NCBI GenBank assembly: GCA_964483805.1
Contig: CAZADH010000077.1
Location: 1 to 22,654, forward strand
Length of the DNA stretch: 22,654 nucleotides
Source of the DNA: CAZADH01 sp964483805
GTDB taxonomy: Bacteria; Muiribacteriota; Ozemobacteria; Ozemobacterales; Ozemobacteraceae
Direction of reading: 5' to 3'
Shown in pieces: positions 14,195 to 20,374 of the stretch. A model generated the notes under the pieces. The model was not told where the DNA came from. It worked only from the letters and a program-made list of their open reading frames with translations, and searched no databases. The translations under genes were made by a program, and so were the position numbers. Each line of letters begins with the position of its first letter. Within the stretch, counting starts at the first letter, position 1.

Positions 14195-15912
14195 GTCGCC
14201 GGTTGCGGACGGCGCTGCGGCGGGTGGCGCTGGTCGTGCCGCCGCAATGGGACCCGCGCGTGCCGTCGCTCGCAGTGCCGGTCTTGGCCGGGCATCTGCG
14301 CCGGTCGGGCGTCGATGTGCATACATTCGATGCCAACCAGGCTCTGTATGCCGAGGTGTGTCACGGGGATCCAGCGGGCGCTGCCCTGGCCAAACGCCTG
14401 GGCGAGCCGCAAGCGCCGGCGGATCCGTGCGCCTACACGCGCCTGGCCGAATTGGCCGAAGATCGCATGACTGCCGTGTTGGCAGCACCTAAGTGGCGGC
14501 TCGGTTTCAGCGACCTGGCCGGCGATTTGTCGCCCGACCGCAGTGCCGATTGGCGCCTGGCCCTGACCCAACCGCATCGCGTTCCGTTCCTGCGTCATCT
14601 GCGCGGGGTGGTGAGCGAGGTCGCTGCGGCGGCGCCCGATCTTATCGGCATCACCGTCCTGGCTGATGCGCAGCTCTTCGCCGCCCTGGCCCTTGCGGCC
14701 ACCTTCCGCCGCAAACTTCCCGACGCGTGCATCGTGTTGGGCGGCCAGGCCTTGCGGGCGCGTCGAGCCGTGCTGGACCGTGTCCCGTGGCTGTTCGAGG
14801 TGATCGACGGCGTCGGAGTGGGCGACGGCGAGCCGCTGTTCTCGTCGTTGCTCAACGGCGATGATCCGGCCGTCGTGCCGAACCTGGTGTGGTGCGACGG
14901 TGAGCGGGTGCGTGCTCCCGCGGTCTTGCAGCCGCATCGCTTCGCCGACCACGAAAGCCCGGATTTTCGTGGGATGGCGCCGGCCGATGCGCTGGCCACG
15001 TTGCGGACGGTCCCCATTGAAACCGCGCGCGGTTGCCCGTGGGCACAATGTATCTACTGCAACCGCCCCGACCACCCTGCGCCGGACGTCCGGCGCGCGC
15101 CGGCGGGCGATCACCCCGCGCCGAAAGGGTATCGTGCCAAGCCGTTGGCGGCAGTGGCTCGCGAAGTGCGCGCAGCGGCGGAGGCAGGTGCACAACGTAT
15201 TGCTTTCGTCGACGAGGCGATGTCCGGGCCGCATCTGGTCGAGGTGGCTGGCGTGGTCACCGCCGCCGCCGCATCGTGCGGCAGGCCGCTGGCGTGGTAC
15301 GCGTATGCCCGGCCCGATGAAACCCATGACCAGAAGACGATGGCAACCATCGCAGCAGCCGGGTGCCGCAAGCTGTTCGTCGGCGTCGAGACCGGCTCGG
15401 CGCGTGTCTTGCAGGCCACCGCCAAAGGCACGACAGCGGCCACGATTCTCGGCTTCATGCAGGCGGCTGCGCACGCTGGCCTGGCGCTGCATCTGTTTCT
15501 CATGACCGGATTCCCCGGCGAGAACCAACAAGACCGCGACGTCACCGCGGCGTTGTTACAGGAGGGACTGGCTGGCGCCCATGCGTTTGGGCTGACCTAC
15601 GATGTATTTCCTGCACTGGCCGAGTTGTCGACCCCGTGGTATCACGCGGTCATGGAGCGAAGGCACGCTGCCGGTGCCGGGCCTTGCTCGGTCGTTGCCG
15701 ACGGCGCGCTGGTCGTCGATCCGCGGTTCGATCTTGCCTACCGGTTTCGCCCCGACGATCCCGCGGCCACCCCGGCGATGCTGCGAGAGACCGCAACGGC
15801 CTGGCGGCAAGCGATCGATGTCGCGTGTGGCGACCGCCCCGGCCTGCGCCACCTGCGTATTGGCCAGGATGCGCTCCATGTCGCGTTTCTGGAGCACACC
15901 CCCGGTCGCTGA
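14191..15912 (+). CDS. Radical SAM protein of the B12-binding type
   Basis: 573 residues from GTG 14191, overlapping the upstream TGA. The N-terminal about 220 residues look like a cobalamin-binding domain of this class (VALVVPPQWDPR, LAGHLRRSGVDVHTFDANQ, PDLIGITVLAD, LPDACIVLGGQ), although the DxHxxG cobalt-ligand motif is not seen. The iron-sulfur site is C282, C287 and C290 (RGCPWAQCIYC), a CX4CX2C spacing that I know from some B12-type radical SAM proteins rather than the common CX3CX2C. Later parts are typical of the barrel: FVDEAMSG, AGCRKLFVGVETGSARVLQ, LMTGFPGE. Between the Cys loop and YRAKP lies a Pro/Ala-rich insert with DHPAP twice, containing an 18-bp perfect palindrome. Substrate unknown: peptide, lipid or natural-product methylation are all possible. 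Confidence 0.88.
   Translation: MSRRLRTALRRVALVVPPQWDPRVPSLAVPVLAGHLRRSGVDVHTFDANQALYAEVCHGDPAGAALAKRLGEPQAPADPCAYTRLAELAEDRMTAVLAAPKWRLGFSDLAGDLSPDRSADWRLALTQPHRVPFLRHLRGVVSEVAAAAPDLIGITVLADAQLFAALALAATFRRKLPDACIVLGGQALRARRAVLDRVPWLFEVIDGVGVGDGEPLFSSLLNGDDPAVVPNLVWCDGERVRAPAVLQPHRFADHESPDFRGMAPADALATLRTVPIETARGCPWAQCIYCNRPDHPAPDVRRAPAGDHPAPKGYRAKPLAAVAREVRAAAEAGAQRIAFVDEAMSGPHLVEVAGVVTAAAASCGRPLAWYAYARPDETHDQKTMATIAAAGCRKLFVGVETGSARVLQATAKGTTAATILGFMQAAAHAGLALHLFLMTGFPGENQQDRDVTAALLQEGLAGAHAFGLTYDVFPALAELSTPWYHAVMERRHAAGAGPCSVVADGALVVDPRFDLAYRFRPDDPAATPAMLRETATAWRQAIDVACGDRPGLRHLRIGQDALHVAFLEHTPGR
15079..15096. repeat. 18-bp perfect palindrome within the radical SAM gene
   Basis: GCGCCGGAC-GTCCGGCGC is fully self-complementary. 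It is flanked by a near-identical pair, GACCACCCTGCGCC (15070-15083) and GATCACCCCGCGCC (15109-15122), together encoding the DHPAP...DHPAP insert just after the Cys motif. Confidence 0.7.
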
Positions 15913-15934
15913 AAACCAATCGGAGTTCGTCGGG

Positions 15935-15940
15935 TATAAT
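15935..15940 (+). promoter_or_regulatory. TATAAT, candidate -10 box
   Basis: A perfect consensus hexamer in otherwise GC-rich DNA, 84 bp before the next start codon. No good -35 lies at 16-18 bp; CTGAAA at 15909 is 20 bp away. It would give the secreted GDPD-like gene its own promoter. Confidence 0.4.
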
Positions 15941-16023
15941 CAGAGCGGAACCATGAGAACACATGAGCTCCGCGGCGGTGCGGTTGCCGGCAAACCCGAG
16001 ATTGCTCAACGAGGTGGGTGACG

Positions 16024-17139
16024 ATGAACGTAAATATGTCATATTGCACAATGGTGCGTCGGTTCGCGGTGGCGGGCCTGCTCGTCGTCGTTCTCGCGCT
16101 GCCGGCGCCAGCCGCAACGCCATTCGACGGCGGCACGATCGCGCCGGGTTCGCCGGCCGTGACCGGTGCCGCCGGCAAAGAGGCCAGCAGTGGTGTGGCC
16201 GGGTTGCTGCATTCCGTTGGCGGTTGGTTCGGCAAGGCGAAGAAGTCGGTCGGCGGCTTTGTCGATGATCTGTTCGACAAGGCCGGTGACGCCTGGGGCA
16301 TCCTCGAGCGCGTCGCCAACCTCCCCGGCTGGATCAAACAAGGCCACCTCTCCGACAAAGAGAAAGCCGAGTTCATGACTCTGGCGAAGGCCCGGCCCGA
16401 TCTGGCCTGGCCAGCCGATCGCGATATTGGCGCGGCGCGCAATGCGCACCGCTCGACGACGCGCGACGAGTTGCGCGAGGCGCTAACGGGCAACTATGAC
16501 TACATCGAGGCCGATCTGCGTCTCGAAGGGCCGGGCCGCAAGTTTCTGCATATCGGCGGCGAGCGCCGGCCGGTTGTCGCCCACGACTCGTACCAGACCA
16601 ATGGCATCCTGTTCGAAGACTGGGTGCCGATCGTCAAAGCCTCTGGGCGCGGCATCAAGGTCGATTTCAAAGACAACGGTGCGCTCGACGGCGTCATTGC
16701 GATCTTGAAGAAGAACGAAATTCCCGATTATCGCCTGAACATGAACATCGGTGTCGGCAACCCGCCGGTTGCGTCGCCCGGCGCCGCCATCGAGTCGGCG
16801 TTGCTGCAACCGCCGAACGACAAGCGCATCGCGCAGATCCGCGCCGCGTTCCCCAAGTGCATCATCAACCTGAGCCCGGGCAAACCCATGGACGGCAAAC
16901 GCTACACCGAGCGACAAATCGCTCAGTTGGCGCGTTACGCGAAAGAAGCCGGGCAGCCGGTCATGTTCCCGATGCGTTCCGATTATGTCACACCGGAGCT
17001 GGTCGCACAGCTCAAACCCTACGGCAAGGTGGCGGTCTGGAACGACCCGTCGGTCGACAGTCCGAAAGACATCGCGGCGGCAACGGCGAGGTTCCGGGCG
17101 ATGGGCGTCGACGGCACCATCGACCTGCGGCAGAAGTAA
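16024..17139 (+). CDS. Secreted GDPD-like / FAM151 (menorin, DUF2181)-like protein
   Basis: 371 residues. ATG 16024 is chosen over GTG 16018 because GAGGTGG (16011-16017) lies 6 nt upstream. A signal peptide (residues about 1-32, hydrophobic stretch then ALPAPAATP) implies export. Residues about 50-110 are helical and amphipathic (HSVGGWFGKAKKSVGGFVDDLF). From about 140 the sequence follows the PLC-like phosphodiesterase pattern shared by GDPD and FAM151/menorin: NAHRS (H142-R143), IEADLRLEG (E162, D164), PVVAHDS (H187-D188), GRGIKVDFKDNGALDGVIAIL, and a final AVWNDPSVDSPKDIAAATARFRAMGVDGTIDL. The acidic and His residues expected for metal and catalysis are present, so phosphodiester cleavage is plausible, but FAM151 proteins have no established activity. 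I lean to the FAM151/DUF2181 branch. No clear terminator follows. Confidence 0.65.
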   Translation: MNVNMSYCTMVRRFAVAGLLVVVLALPAPAATPFDGGTIAPGSPAVTGAAGKEASSGVAGLLHSVGGWFGKAKKSVGGFVDDLFDKAGDAWGILERVANLPGWIKQGHLSDKEKAEFMTLAKARPDLAWPADRDIGAARNAHRSTTRDELREALTGNYDYIEADLRLEGPGRKFLHIGGERRPVVAHDSYQTNGILFEDWVPIVKASGRGIKVDFKDNGALDGVIAILKKNEIPDYRLNMNIGVGNPPVASPGAAIESALLQPPNDKRIAQIRAAFPKCIINLSPGKPMDGKRYTERQIAQLARYAKEAGQPVMFPMRSDYVTPELVAQLKPYGKVAVWNDPSVDSPKDIAAATARFRAMGVDGTIDLRQK

Positions 17140-17298
17140 TGCGTGCGCGCTGGATGCGCGTAGGTCTGCGTCCATATTTGTTCTGAAAGCGGTCGTGGAG
17201 AACGGCGTGGTATAGCTTAGACCGTCTGATTGGGGTGTCTATCCTCCTGCTCGTTTCTGTTTTTGGTCGTGCAGGTAGAGCAAGGTTGATTTGTGTCG

Positions 17299-17340
17299 AG
17301 GAGGGGCGTGGCCCCTCCTGTGACCTCCCCACCGGAGGCG
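17299..17340 (+). repeat. Bipartite palindromic repeat (GGAGGGGC type)
   Basis: A perfect 9-bp hairpin AGGAGGGGC-GTG-GCCCCTCCT (17299-17319) is followed by ACCTCCCCACCGGAGG. The reverse strand of 19473-19510 has the same layout: GGAGGGGC-TCC-GCCCCT followed by ACCCCGCCAGGGG. The two are taken as members of one repeat family, one intergenic and one inside a gene. Confidence 0.7.
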
Positions 17341-17369
17341 CCGCGCCCCCGGCCCCCCGCGCCGGGTGG

Positions 17370-17396
17370 TTCCGCGAACGAACTGCGTTCGCGGAA
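17370..17396. repeat. 11-bp perfect hairpin
   Basis: TTCCGCGAACG-AACTG-CGTTCGCGGAA. On the minus strand its core reads GAACGCAGTTC, close to the GAAACGCAGTTTC core of module B, so it may be a distant or independently evolved relative. It has no T-run and is not a usual intrinsic terminator. Confidence 0.7.
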
Positions 17397-17420
17397 CACC
17401 GGGCAAGAGAGGCGGGGTGA

Positions 17421-17451
17421 CCGGGCGTAGCGCTGCCGGCATTTCGCCCGG
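17421..17451. repeat. Inverted repeat CCGGGCG...CGCCCGG
   Basis: Seven-base exact arms, 17421-17427 and 17445-17451, with a 17-nt loop. It closes the palindrome cluster. Function unknown. Confidence 0.5.
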
Positions 17452-17580
17452 ATTCTTCGCATGGTTTGTATCTTGCTGCCGCTGTTGGGTGCACCGCGAA
17501 CGGTTTCGGGGTTGGCGCTCGTGGCCGAACTCGGCAGGTGTGGCGCGAACGATGATCAGGAGCGGGATAGAACTGGGGTA

Positions 17581-17609
17581 TTGACGTCGTAAAGAATTCT
17601 GCCGATAAT
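17581..17609 (+). promoter_or_regulatory. Sigma70-type promoter P1
   Basis: TTGACG (17581-17586), 17-bp spacer, GATAAT (17604-17609): five of six consensus bases in each box and ideal spacing. Confidence 0.6.
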
Positions 17610-17613
17610 TCTT
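17592..17613. promoter_or_regulatory. Candidate operator AAGAATT-N8-AATTCTT
   Basis: Exact 7-base arms at 17592-17598 and 17607-17613. The dyad covers the P1 spacer and -10 and touches the first two bases of the P2 -35. A dimeric regulator bound here could block both promoters. It is AT-rich against a GC-rich background. The regulator is unknown and none is encoded in the window. Confidence 0.5.
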
Positions 17614-17641
17614 GACAACGGGTGAATGCAAATTGTATGAT
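17612..17641 (+). promoter_or_regulatory. Sigma70-type promoter P2
   Basis: TTGACA (17612-17617, perfect), 18-bp spacer, TATGAT (17636-17641, five of six). Transcription should start near 17648, giving a leader of about 45 nt before the small ORF. Confidence 0.7.
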
Positions 17642-17694
17642 GCGCCCGGTGCGTTGGGCAGCATACCCATTTTCTAAACAGGAGGGCCGAACTG

Positions 17695-17748
17695 ATGACT
17701 TCAGACAAGAATCGTTTCCCGATGCCTTCCCGTGGGGCGTGCGCCTGA
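17695..17748 (+). CDS. 17-codon ORF, possible leader peptide MTSDKNRFPMPSRGACA
   Basis: AGGAGG (17680-17685) lies 9 nt before ATG 17695, the best Shine-Dalgarno signal in the window, and the ORF sits about 45 nt behind promoter P2. The stop TGA at 17746-17748 is followed within 6 nt by a hairpin (17754-17769) and then by a strong TTCG hairpin (17775-17796). This order (promoter, tiny ORF, hairpins, exporter genes) is that of leader peptides which sense ribosome stalling, as for BmrB upstream of the BmrCD exporter of Bacillus subtilis. The peptide has no run of a single amino acid that would point to amino-acid attenuation. It could instead be a stand-alone small protein or part of a small RNA. 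Confidence 0.5.
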   Translation: MTSDKNRFPMPSRGACA

Positions 17749-17753
17749 TCTGC

Positions 17754-17769
17754 CGGTTCTTCTGAGCCG
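17754..17769 (+). promoter_or_regulatory. Small hairpin between leader ORF and terminator-like hairpin
   Basis: CGGTTC-TTCT-GAGCCG forms six pairs including one G-U. It begins 6 nt after the leader stop codon. Confidence 0.4.
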
Positions 17770-17774
17770 TTGAC

Positions 17775-17796
17775 AGGGCCGCCTTCGGGCGGCCCT
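17775..17796 (+). terminator. Terminator-like hairpin with TTCG loop
   Basis: AGGGCCGCC-TTCG-GGCGGCCCT: nine G/C-rich pairs closed by a stable UUCG loop. Only GATGCTTTAACCC follows, so the U-run is poor, and termination may be partial or Rho-assisted. The last seven bases (CGGCCCT, 17790-17796) can also pair with AGGGCCG at 17683-17689, which overlaps the leader Shine-Dalgarno site. Confidence 0.55.
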
Positions 17797-17849
17797 GATG
17801 CTTTAACCCTCTTCTCGCGTGGGCCAATCCGGCCCCCCATCCTGTTTTG

Positions 17850-17863
17850 CGCGGTTGACCGCG
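17850..17863. repeat. Inverted repeat CGCGGT-TG-ACCGCG
   Basis: Six-base exact arms in the long leader downstream of the terminator-like hairpin. GGGCC-N5-GGCCC lies just upstream (about 17821-17835). The role is unknown. Confidence 0.35.
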
Positions 17864-18017
17864 TTGTCACGTTGCCGTTACGGGCGACGTCCGCTGCGCT
17901 GCCGAAAACTGCAGCATCTGCACGATCGACGCCTCAGCGGGCGCAACGCCACGTGGCTCACGATGTGACCGCAACCGCTTCACGCACAGCCGGCCGACGC
18001 CGGAAGGAGAACGAACC

Positions 18018-18425
18018 ATGAATCGGATGAACAGTTGTTTCCCACGGCTTTCGTCGGCGGCATCTCAGCAAACGGCAGCAATCGCTTCCAGTGCGGCCCC
18101 ACTTGGGCCGAACACGGATCAGCACCGACGCAGGGTTTCAGCCTTGCGCGCGTGGCTGAAGCGGCGGCAGACCCCGACACCGCGTGTCGTTGTCGCAGCC
18201 GGTTCCGGCAGCGGTGGGATGAGTGGCGGTGCCCGGTCGATCTCGATGACCGGGCCACGGGATTGCGTGAAAGGACAGGGTCATGTATTGCGAATGTGCA
18301 TACCTTCGCCATGCGCGAAGGTTGTTGGGTTATCTGCGGCCACACCTGGGTTCGCTGGTGGCGGCGGCCGCCACGATGTTGCTGGTCACCGTGATTCATC
18401 TCGCCCGGCCGCTGCTGCTGCGTGA
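18018..18425 (+). CDS. Doubtful ORF overlapping the ABC gene start
   Basis: ATG 18018 has AAGGAGA 8 nt upstream, a signal good enough to attract ribosomes. The 135-residue frame is Ser/Ala/Arg-rich, without recognisable motifs, and its last 143 bases overlap the ABC gene in another frame. Third-position GC is lower than in the neighbouring genes. A second frame beginning at TTG 18035 (FPTAFVGGISANGSNRF...) has a more gene-like third-position bias between about 18040 and 18280, so the region may be a short peptide gene with a frameshift or a decayed gene. I keep it as a low-confidence call because the ribosome binding site is clear. It may serve to couple translation to the exporter. Confidence 0.25.
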   Translation: MNRMNSCFPRLSSAASQQTAAIASSAAPLGPNTDQHRRRVSALRAWLKRRQTPTPRVVVAAGSGSGGMSGGARSISMTGPRDCVKGQGHVLRMCIPSPCAKVVGLSAATPGFAGGGGRHDVAGHRDSSRPAAAAA

Positions 18426-20358
18426 ACTTATCGATACCGCGCTGCCGCGCCGCGATCTGGCGCTGGCGGCACAACTCGGGATCGGCTTCGTCGCTGCGCT
18501 CGCGGTGGGCGCGGTCGCACTCTACGGTCGTGCGCTCCTGCTCGCGCGGGTGGGTACGTCGGTGATGGCCGCGCTCAAAGAGGCGGTGTTCGGACACCTG
18601 GTCGGTCTTGGCCTCGCGTTCTTCGACAAGAACGCGCCAGGCAAGCTGATCAGCCGGGCCGAGAACGACATCGAGCAGATGCGCGGGCTGGTCTCGAGCG
18701 CGGCGGCGCAGTTGGTCGCCAACGCGTTGTTGCTGGTCGCGATCGCGGCGTTGATCGCGTGGCAGGAACCGCCTCTGGGGCGATGGCTGATCGGTGCGCT
18801 CGTTATTGGCTGCAGCGCGGTGGCATTGTTCGCCGGCGTGATCCGGCGGATGTGGCGCGAGATCCGCGAACGCGATGCCGAGATGGCGGCGCGGTTGACC
18901 GAGTTCGTGCAGGGTGTCTCGTTGCTGCGCCTCTTCAACAAGGAAGAAGAGGCGGTGCAGCGCGTCGTTGCTGCCACGGCCGACCGCATCACCATCGAGT
19001 CGCGGGCGGGGTTCTACGAAAGCGTGCTGTTCTACGGTGGCTTCACCTTCGTGGCCGAGATCGGCTGCACGGTATTGCTCTTGTATTACAGCACCGGCGA
19101 GATCTTTGCCGGGCGGATGAGTGTCGGCGCGCTGGTGATGTACATCGAACTGATGCGCCGCTTCTTCACGCCGCTGCGTGACCTCGCCGAGGTGCTCATG
19201 CAGGTGCAGTCCGGCCTGGCCGCCACCGGTCGCGTCTTCGCTCTTCTCGATCTCGAACCGGAACAAACGCTCTCGCGGACATCTGCGGTCGCTGACCCAG
19301 ATACCGCGGTGGCAGTGCCTCTCGATCGCACGCGCGCCGCGCGCCGACCGCAAGGTGAACGCGAAGCCCACGATGGGCGCATGTCGGCAGAGCGCCATGG
19401 AGGGCGCGCTGTCGCCGACGAAGCGTTCGCCTTGCAAGTGGATGGGGGGCAGGGCGTGCGCAGCGGGTCCGTGACCCCTGGCGGGGTTGGAAGGGGCGGA
19501 GCCCCTCCGTCTCCCGCGATGTGCCCGGTTTCGCCGTCGTCGGTGGCCACGTCGCACGAGTTCACCGGTGGCTTCCGCGAGATCGCGTTTGCCGACGTTG
19601 GCTTTGCATACGGTGACACGCCGGTGTTGCAAGACCTCTCGTTCACGGTGCGGCGTGGGCAGCACGTGGCGATCGTCGGGGCGTCGGGCTCGGGGAAGAG
19701 CACGTGCATCAACCTGTTGCAGCGGTTCTACGAGCCGACGGCGGGTGCGATCACCATCGACGGCGTCGATTTGCGGGCGATTCCGGTGGATGCCTGGCGG
19801 CGGCATGTTGCGCTTGTATTACAGGACATCCACTTGTTCCCGGGCACGGTGCTCGAGAACCTGCGGGCGTTCGATCCGGGGGTGCCCGAGGGCCGGGTGA
19901 TCGCGGCGGCGCGCGAGTTGGGTGCGCACACGTTCATCGAGCGGTTGCCGGATGGTTATCGGACGGTCCTGGCCGAGCGTGGGGCGAACCTGTCGCTCGG
20001 GGAACGGCAGTTGTTGTGTTACGTGCGGGCGTTGGTGCGCAATCCGCGCCTTTTGATTCTCGATGAGGCGACGTCGGCGGTGGATGCTCGGACCGAGCGG
20101 CAACTGCAGGAGGCGATGGCGCGGTTGATGCGGGGGCGCACGGCGGTGATCATCGCGCACCGGTTGACGACCGTCGTTGGCGCCTCGCGGATCCTCGTGC
20201 TCGACCAGGGGCGGTTGGCCCAGGCGGGCACCCATGACGAACTCGTGCGGCAGAGCGGGCACTATCGCGAACTGGCGCAATTGCAGGGATTGGTGGCGGG
20301 TGGTCGACAACGGTGTCGCCGCCGGTCATCGCTGCGGCCGGCCGTGCAGGCCGCGTGA
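18283..20358 (+). CDS. ABC exporter half-transporter, subunit with consensus Walker B glutamate
   Basis: 691 residues; ATG 18283 with AAGGA 7 nt upstream. Six membrane segments (about 20-300), with FFDKNAPGKLISRAENDIEQMRG as the usual cytoplasmic coupling region. Nucleotide domain: Walker A GASGSGKST (466-474), Q-loop VLQDIHLFPGTVLENL, signature LSLGE (570-574), Walker B LLILDEATS with catalytic E595, and H-loop H626. The deviant signature and intact Glu match the BmrD/TM288-type half of asymmetric heterodimers. Usual length is about 590; the extra hundred residues are a linker (about 326-425) between the membrane and nucleotide domains, largely encoded by palindromic repeats and reading as Arg/Gly/Ser-rich, unconserved sequence. 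Exported substrate unknown: drug, lipid or peptide. Confidence 0.93.
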   Translation: MYCECAYLRHARRLLGYLRPHLGSLVAAAATMLLVTVIHLARPLLLRELIDTALPRRDLALAAQLGIGFVAALAVGAVALYGRALLLARVGTSVMAALKEAVFGHLVGLGLAFFDKNAPGKLISRAENDIEQMRGLVSSAAAQLVANALLLVAIAALIAWQEPPLGRWLIGALVIGCSAVALFAGVIRRMWREIRERDAEMAARLTEFVQGVSLLRLFNKEEEAVQRVVAATADRITIESRAGFYESVLFYGGFTFVAEIGCTVLLLYYSTGEIFAGRMSVGALVMYIELMRRFFTPLRDLAEVLMQVQSGLAATGRVFALLDLEPEQTLSRTSAVADPDTAVAVPLDRTRAARRPQGEREAHDGRMSAERHGGRAVADEAFALQVDGGQGVRSGSVTPGGVGRGGAPPSPAMCPVSPSSVATSHEFTGGFREIAFADVGFAYGDTPVLQDLSFTVRRGQHVAIVGASGSGKSTCINLLQRFYEPTAGAITIDGVDLRAIPVDAWRRHVALVLQDIHLFPGTVLENLRAFDPGVPEGRVIAAARELGAHTFIERLPDGYRTVLAERGANLSLGERQLLCYVRALVRNPRLLILDEATSAVDARTERQLQEAMARLMRGRTAVIIAHRLTTVVGASRILVLDQGRLAQAGTHDELVRQSGHYRELAQLQGLVAGGRQRCRRRSSLRPAVQAA
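19367..19406 (+). repeat. Module A repeat inside the ABC linker
   Basis: CCCACGATGGGCGCA (19367-19381) and GCCATGGAGGGCG (19394-19406) are identical to 539-553 and 567-579, with nearly the same spacing (27 against 28 between starts). Module B is not attached here. Confidence 0.85.
19473..19510 (-). repeat. GGAGGGGC-type bipartite repeat inside the ABC linker
   Basis: AGGGGC-GGA-GCCCCT (19492-19506) next to CCCCTGGCGGGGTT. In reverse complement it follows the same plan as 17299-17340. It is read in frame as GGVGRGGAPPS. Confidence 0.65.
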
Positions 20359-20374
20359 AAGGTAGGTGAAAGAC

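Larger units (their letters stand above)
17140..17580. other. Long intergenic region with clustered palindromes
   Basis: No gene is supported. The region holds the hairpins described at 17299, 17370 and 17421, and otherwise plain GC-rich DNA. Open frames crossing it on both strands have no Shine-Dalgarno site and run through palindromes. The cluster separates the GDPD-like gene from the regulatory cassette of the ABC exporter. Confidence 0.6.

Noticed and set aside
12593..15531. Long open frames on the minus strand opposite the spermidine synthase-like and radical SAM genes
   Set aside because: They are Arg/His/Gln-rich shadows of GC-rich genes, without recognisable motifs or Shine-Dalgarno sites, and the plus-strand proteins are clearly identified.
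15953..16021. 22-codon ORF before the GDPD-like gene as a confident gene
   Set aside because: It has no good Shine-Dalgarno site and no recognisable content; kept only as a side remark in a finding.
17370..17396. 11-bp hairpin as terminator of the GDPD-like gene
   Set aside because: No T-run follows and it is 230 bp past the stop codon in a cluster of repeat palindromes.
17695..17748. tmRNA-like reading of the 17-codon ORF
   Set aside because: It ends in GACA rather than the usual LAA/ALAA-type tag, and no tRNA-like acceptor end is visible around it.
17012..17827. 271-codon minus-strand frame across the regulatory region
   Set aside because: It runs through palindromes and the consensus promoters and has no recognisable protein features.
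17980..19806. 608-codon minus-strand open frame opposite the first ABC gene
   Set aside because: The plus strand encodes a clear ABC exporter; the minus translation has no family motifs and the composition of an antisense shadow.
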